Source: Actinoplanes sichuanensis
Lineage (GTDB): Bacteria > Actinomycetota > Actinomycetes > Mycobacteriales > Micromonosporaceae
DNA: 64,000 nucleotides
Direction: 5' to 3'
Assembly (NCBI RefSeq): GCF_033097365.1
Contig: NZ_AP028461.1
Coordinates: 9,637,501-9,701,500, forward strand
In this document: one piece after another, positions 60,577 through 64,000 of the stretch
Layout of the letters: the number at the start of each line of letters is the position of its first letter
Numbering within the stretch: the first letter of the stretch is position 1
Made by a program: the position numbers and the translations under genes
Notes under the pieces: model-generated
Database searches by the model: none
Told to the model about the DNA's origin: nothing
Seen by the model: the letters and a program-made list of their open reading frames with translations, nothing else

Positions 60577-62205
60577 TCAGCCCTCGGTGACGGTCAGGCT
60601 CAGCGGGCCGCCCGGGATGTCGTGCGACTCGGCGTCGCCGACCATGCCCCACTTACTGCTCAGGCCGCCCTCGTCGGCCAGCTTGAACCCGATCGTGTAG
60701 GTGCCCGGCAGGATCTCCTGCCAGTACGGCAGGCTCACCCACTGCTGGAGGCTCCCGTCGGCAGCCTGGCTGGTGCCGCCGAATGACAGCTGCGTCTCGG
60801 TGCCCGCGCTGTCGTACATGTACAGGGTGATCTCGTCGATCGGCGCGGTGAGCACCTGGGCCTGGATGGTCAGGCCGATCGACGTCCACGCGGCCTCGCT
60901 GGCCGGTACAGACGTGACGTCCAGAGCCGCCCCGGTGACGACCGGCGGCGTGGTGCTCGCCTTGCGTCGCACGGTCAGGCCGGGCTCCGGAGCGCCGTAC
61001 CGGCTGCCGTAGAGGGAGACGTCACCCGCGCCGTCGATCACCGCGATGCCGGTCACGGTGCACTTCTCGGTCCGGTCGTACATGACGAACGGGATCGACA
61101 CGGTGTCCCCGGACACCGCCAGGTTGCCACGCTGGCCGCAGCTGAAGGTGTCGAAGTCGAGCAAGACCGACGAAATGCCCTTGCGGGCGCCGGCCACCTG
61201 GAAACTGACCGTCCCGTCGACCGACTTGCGCCAGTTGTCCGCCTCGACCGGGTCGATGGCGAAGCCGGACGCGGTCATCACGGCGTTCGAGGTCACGGTG
61301 ACCGCTGTCGACTGCGGATTCTTGTACGTCGACCGCGCACCCGCGTTGTTGAACAGGACCATCTGCGCGACCCGCCAACTGCCCGCCGCTGCACCGACCG
61401 GCAACGTCACGTCGACGTTGCAGGCCATCTGGTACAGGTCACCGCCGGAGACCGAACCGCAGTTCGTGCCGGTGCTGTATGGCGAATAGTCCCAGGTGAA
61501 CGGGGTGGTGATGCTCTGTCCGCCGGGGCCGGCCAGCTTGATGGTGCCCTTCCAGAAGCCGGACTGCTGGTCCTGCGCCCAGAAGCTGTAGCGCGCGTAC
61601 TTGGCGCCGTCGGCGACGTAGAGGTACGGCCGCCCGGGGTATCCGCCCTGCTCGAGCTCCAGCTGGTCGAGGCTCGGGCCGCTGGCGTCGATGCTGGTCG
61701 CCGCGGTCACCTTCGACGCGAAGCCGGCCAGCTTGCCGGCGCCGGCCGAGAGGGTCACGCCCTCCGAGACGGCGGAGACGTTTGTCACCTCCCAGGTGGC
61801 GGAGGTCGCGTCGGCCCAGCGCGGGACGACGAAGGAGTAGCGGTACGTCGACTCCTGTGGGGTGCCGGAGACGTACTCGGCGCCGTTGCAGCAGGTGCGG
61901 TCGTACTCGAACTTGACTGTCGTTTCGTGACCGACGTACGCGCCGGTGATCGAACTGCGCATGCGCAACGTGACCGACCCGGACAGTCCGTCCGCGTCCG
62001 GGTCGGTGTTCTTGATGGTCCAGGTCAGGTCGTCGACCACTGAGCCGGAAGTGGCATCCACAGTGGAATTCTCGAAGGCCAGGGCGGTGAGGGAGAGGCG
62101 TGGGGTGGCGGCCTGAGCCGCCGTAGCGCCGGCCGCGGTGACAGTGGCCGCGACGGCCAGCGCGAGAGCGCCGCGGACCACTCCGCGGGCGATGGACGAA
62201 ATCAT
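60577..62205 (-). CDS. Secreted beta-rich protein
   Basis: The 542-residue protein has a clear signal peptide (MISSIARGVVRGALALAVAA, then TVTAAGATAAQA with cleavage after AQA). The mature part is rich in beta strands and Ser/Thr/Gly, with segments such as VDDLTWTIKNTDPDADG and FTWDYSPYSTGTNCGSV and a few cysteine pairs. It looks like tandem Ig-like or jelly-roll domains without an enzymatic motif. Close relatives are common as extracellular proteins in filamentous actinobacteria. It belongs to the chromosomal right flank and is transcribed leftwards. Confidence 0.78.
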   Translation of the reverse strand: MISSIARGVVRGALALAVAATVTAAGATAAQAATPRLSLTALAFENSTVDATSGSVVDDLTWTIKNTDPDADGLSGSVTLRMRSSITGAYVGHETTVKFEYDRTCCNGAEYVSGTPQESTYRYSFVVPRWADATSATWEVTNVSAVSEGVTLSAGAGKLAGFASKVTAATSIDASGPSLDQLELEQGGYPGRPYLYVADGAKYARYSFWAQDQQSGFWKGTIKLAGPGGQSITTPFTWDYSPYSTGTNCGSVSGGDLYQMACNVDVTLPVGAAAGSWRVAQMVLFNNAGARSTYKNPQSTAVTVTSNAVMTASGFAIDPVEADNWRKSVDGTVSFQVAGARKGISSVLLDFDTFSCGQRGNLAVSGDTVSIPFVMYDRTEKCTVTGIAVIDGAGDVSLYGSRYGAPEPGLTVRRKASTTPPVVTGAALDVTSVPASEAAWTSIGLTIQAQVLTAPIDEITLYMYDSAGTETQLSFGGTSQAADGSLQQWVSLPYWQEILPGTYTIGFKLADEGGLSSKWGMVGDAESHDIPGGPLSLTVTEG

Positions 62206-62353
62206 GAACTTCTTTTAACACCGCTACCGATTTGGCGCTGCCCCGATTCCGGCGCGGCACTCCGGCCGAACCATCGGCACCGGGGACGTCCTCAGTGCTG
62301 CCGTGACAAGTCGGAGGAGAACCCGCTCACCTGAAGCCGAAGCCAGCTGAAGT

Positions 62354-62391
62354 GGATACGCCGGGATCGCGTGGACGATCCCGGCGTATTC
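62354..62391 (-). terminator. Hairpin downstream of the Ig-like protein gene
   Basis: A perfect 14-bp stem (ATACGCCGGGATCG with CGATCCCGGCGTAT) and a 6-base loop lie 22 bases after the stop of the upstream minus-strand gene. Confidence 0.78.
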
Positions 62392-62412
62392 GGTGTTGTG
62401 GGTAGCCTGCGG

Positions 62413-64000
62413 TCAGCGGCGGTAGGTGCGCTTGCCGAGGGTGGTCACGTTGCCCGCCTTGTCGTATGCGCGGAGCTGGACCGTGAACTTCTTGCCGTAC
62501 TTCTTCGGGTTCAGGGTGAAGGTGTAACCGGCCCTCGTGTCGGTGGCCACCACCTTGCCGTTGACCAGCAGCTGCACCTTCGCGATGCCGTTCCGGTCGC
62601 CGGCGGATGCCGCCAGCGTCGTGTTCCTCGTCAGCTTCGTGTTGTTCTTCGGAGCCCTGGTCAGCTTCAGCGTGGGCGCGACCGTGTCGTTGACGACGAC
62701 ACGACGGACGACCGTGGTGTTGCCCAGCTTGTCGGTCACCACCCACTCGATGGTGTGGTTGCCCTGTGCCTTCGGGGTCACCGTCCATGCCCACGGCGAG
62801 CTCGTCGCCCGGCCGCCGGTGACCCGGACCGAGCTGATGCCGCTCGGGTCGGAGGCCTTCGCGGTGGTGCGCACACTGCCACGTACCAGCGCCCGGTCAC
62901 CCGGAGTGATGGAGCCGACCGCCGGACCGGCGTTGTCGACCTCGAAGGTGCCCATGTCGATGTCGCCGTTCTCGGCATGGTCGAAGATGCGGAACGCGAG
63001 CGACTGCGCGCCGTTGAGACCCTGGGTGTCCCAGGTCATCGTCCACGGCGCCGCGGTGCTCTGGGCGACGATCGTTCCGCGTGCGTCGAGCAGCTCGATG
63101 CGGGCGGTGTCGCTGGAGACGCCGGTCGGCTGGAACGTGACCACGCCGTGGACGCGTGATCCGAACGCCGGAGTGAGCGTCGCCTCCGGATGGACCACGT
63201 CCGCCCGTACCGTCGTCGTCTTCTCTCCGATGTTTCCGGCCGCGTCGAAGGCGCGGATGGTGATCCGCGGCTGCGTGCGGTCGACCGAGGTCGGCAGCTC
63301 GACGAGGACCTGGCGGGGCAGCGGGCTCTCGTAGGTCTCGGTGACCACACCGTTCACCAGGACCTGGACCTTGGTCACCGCGACGTCGTCGGACCAGACC
63401 GGGGTGACGTCGCGGTACCAGCCGAGCAGCTGGCCCTCGGTGAGGCCGGTGTCGGAGACGACCGGCGGGTTCGTGTCCGTGCCGCCCGGAGCGGTCGGCG
63501 CCGGGTTGAGGATCAGCGGAGCGGTGTCGTTCAAGCGGTCCAGGTCGTCGGCGAAGCGCTCGCACGTGCACGCCGGGTTGACCTCGACCAGACCGGCCGC
63601 GTCCGGGATCACCCGGTCGACACGCAGGCTGAACGGCAGGCTCAGGGCGTGGTCCTTGCCGATTTTCAGGAACCCGTCGAGGACGCACGCGTACTGCACC
63701 GCATCGGTGCGGGTCCGCTGCGCGTCGGTGGCGGGCGCACACTTCGACGGTGCGCTCTGCACGGTGGTGCCGGGCGGGATCGTGACGACCACCAGGCCGT
63801 ACGGCACGCCGGTGCCGATCCACTTGAGCGCGGCCGGACCGTCGTTGCGTACCGTCGCCTTGACCTGGACGACGTTGCCGGTCGCGCCGTACACCTTGGT
63901 GCCGATGGCCACCAGATCCGCGCTCTGGTGACCGGTGATCGCCAGATCCACATACTGCCAGGGGTAGACGCCGACCTTCGCCGGTGTCACGTCGTCGACG
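62413..64000 (-). CDS. Large Ig-like repeat protein, N-terminus outside window
   Basis: The frame is open to the right edge, so at least 529 residues are visible and the start is probably beyond 64000. Several Ig-like modules can be seen, each beginning near DTVAPTLKLTRAPKNN-type segments and containing VQVLVNGVVTETYE, ITIRAFDAAGNIGEKTTTV, SSVRVTGGRATSSPW or VQLLVNGKVVATDTRAG with a late RAYDKAGN motif. The first visible part has a cysteine pair (CTCERFADDLDRLN). This is a cell-surface or secreted protein made of bacterial Ig-like repeats, function unknown. Confidence 0.8.
   Translation of the reverse strand, partial: VDDVTPAKVGVYPWQYVDLAITGHQSADLVAIGTKVYGATGNVVQVKATVRNDGPAALKWIGTGVPYGLVVVTIPPGTTVQSAPSKCAPATDAQRTRTDAVQYACVLDGFLKIGKDHALSLPFSLRVDRVIPDAAGLVEVNPACTCERFADDLDRLNDTAPLILNPAPTAPGGTDTNPPVVSDTGLTEGQLLGWYRDVTPVWSDDVAVTKVQVLVNGVVTETYESPLPRQVLVELPTSVDRTQPRITIRAFDAAGNIGEKTTTVRADVVHPEATLTPAFGSRVHGVVTFQPTGVSSDTARIELLDARGTIVAQSTAAPWTMTWDTQGLNGAQSLAFRIFDHAENGDIDMGTFEVDNAGPAVGSITPGDRALVRGSVRTTAKASDPSGISSVRVTGGRATSSPWAWTVTPKAQGNHTIEWVVTDKLGNTTVVRRVVVNDTVAPTLKLTRAPKNNTKLTRNTTLAASAGDRNGIAKVQLLVNGKVVATDTRAGYTFTLNPKKYGKKFTVQLRAYDKAGNVTTLGKRTYRR

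Noticed and set aside
60212..60652. Minus-strand frame near attR
   Set aside because: It runs through the tRNA fragment and the terminator hairpins and overlaps the secreted-protein gene; no conserved pattern.

Overview
The window is high-GC actinobacterial DNA. GTG starts, 4-base start/stop overlaps and families such as FxLD lanthipeptide enzymes and replication-relaxation proteins suggest a Micromonosporaceae-like host (inference, not shown by a marker gene). It holds a chromosomal flank (1-6159), a large integrated genomic island (6160-60252) and the other chromosomal flank (60253-64000).

Left flank: an iron-box-controlled FhuF-like reductase (partial), a helix-turn-helix/peptide-deformylase fusion, a globin-reductase, a CPBP membrane protease, an Ala/Pro/Lys-rich protein, then tRNA-Ser(GCT) and tRNA-Arg(ACG). 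The 3' part of tRNA-Arg plus 6 bases (55 bp) is repeated exactly at 60198-60252. This marks attL and attR of a 54-kb element. A transcription terminator follows the repeat at each end, and GGTGATC repeat clusters lie just inside both ends.

Island, left third (6.2-18 kb): a mosaic of small hypothetical and membrane proteins, a perfect 285-bp tandem duplication, a frameshifted DUF4304-like gene, an intact ISAs1-family insertion sequence with a 10-bp target duplication, an ORF-less group II intron, a SUKH-type protein, a tyrosine integrase killed by one in-frame TAG, and a kinase-like phosphotransferase.

Island, middle (18-34 kb): a class I lanthipeptide cluster of FxLD type (precursor, full LanB, LanC, a stand-alone SpaB_C-type protein, a fused O-methyltransferase and a TPR-like partner). 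Next come a frameshifted NUDIX gene, a creatininase-family enzyme and an XRE/TPR regulator. A second, intact integrase with an excisionase-like partner, a 64-bp inverted repeat rich in CTGACA, a replication-relaxation protein and a GIY-YIG/T5orf172 protein follow.

Island, right (34.8-59.4 kb): a complete, tightly overlapped minus-strand Dpd locus. queC, queE, queD and folE2 make preQ0. dpdA, two dpdB paralogues and a YaaA-like protein in the dpdC position would place a 7-deazaguanine into DNA. dpdE, F, G, H, I, J, K and D (helicases, ATPase, PLD-type nuclease and partners) would form the restriction arm. The Dpd system is known from other bacteria. What is unusual here is the double dpdB, the precursor pathway in the same operon, and carriage with a lanthipeptide cluster on one tRNA-Arg island.

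Right flank: the native tRNA terminator, a secreted beta-rich protein and the 3' portion of a large Ig-like repeat protein.
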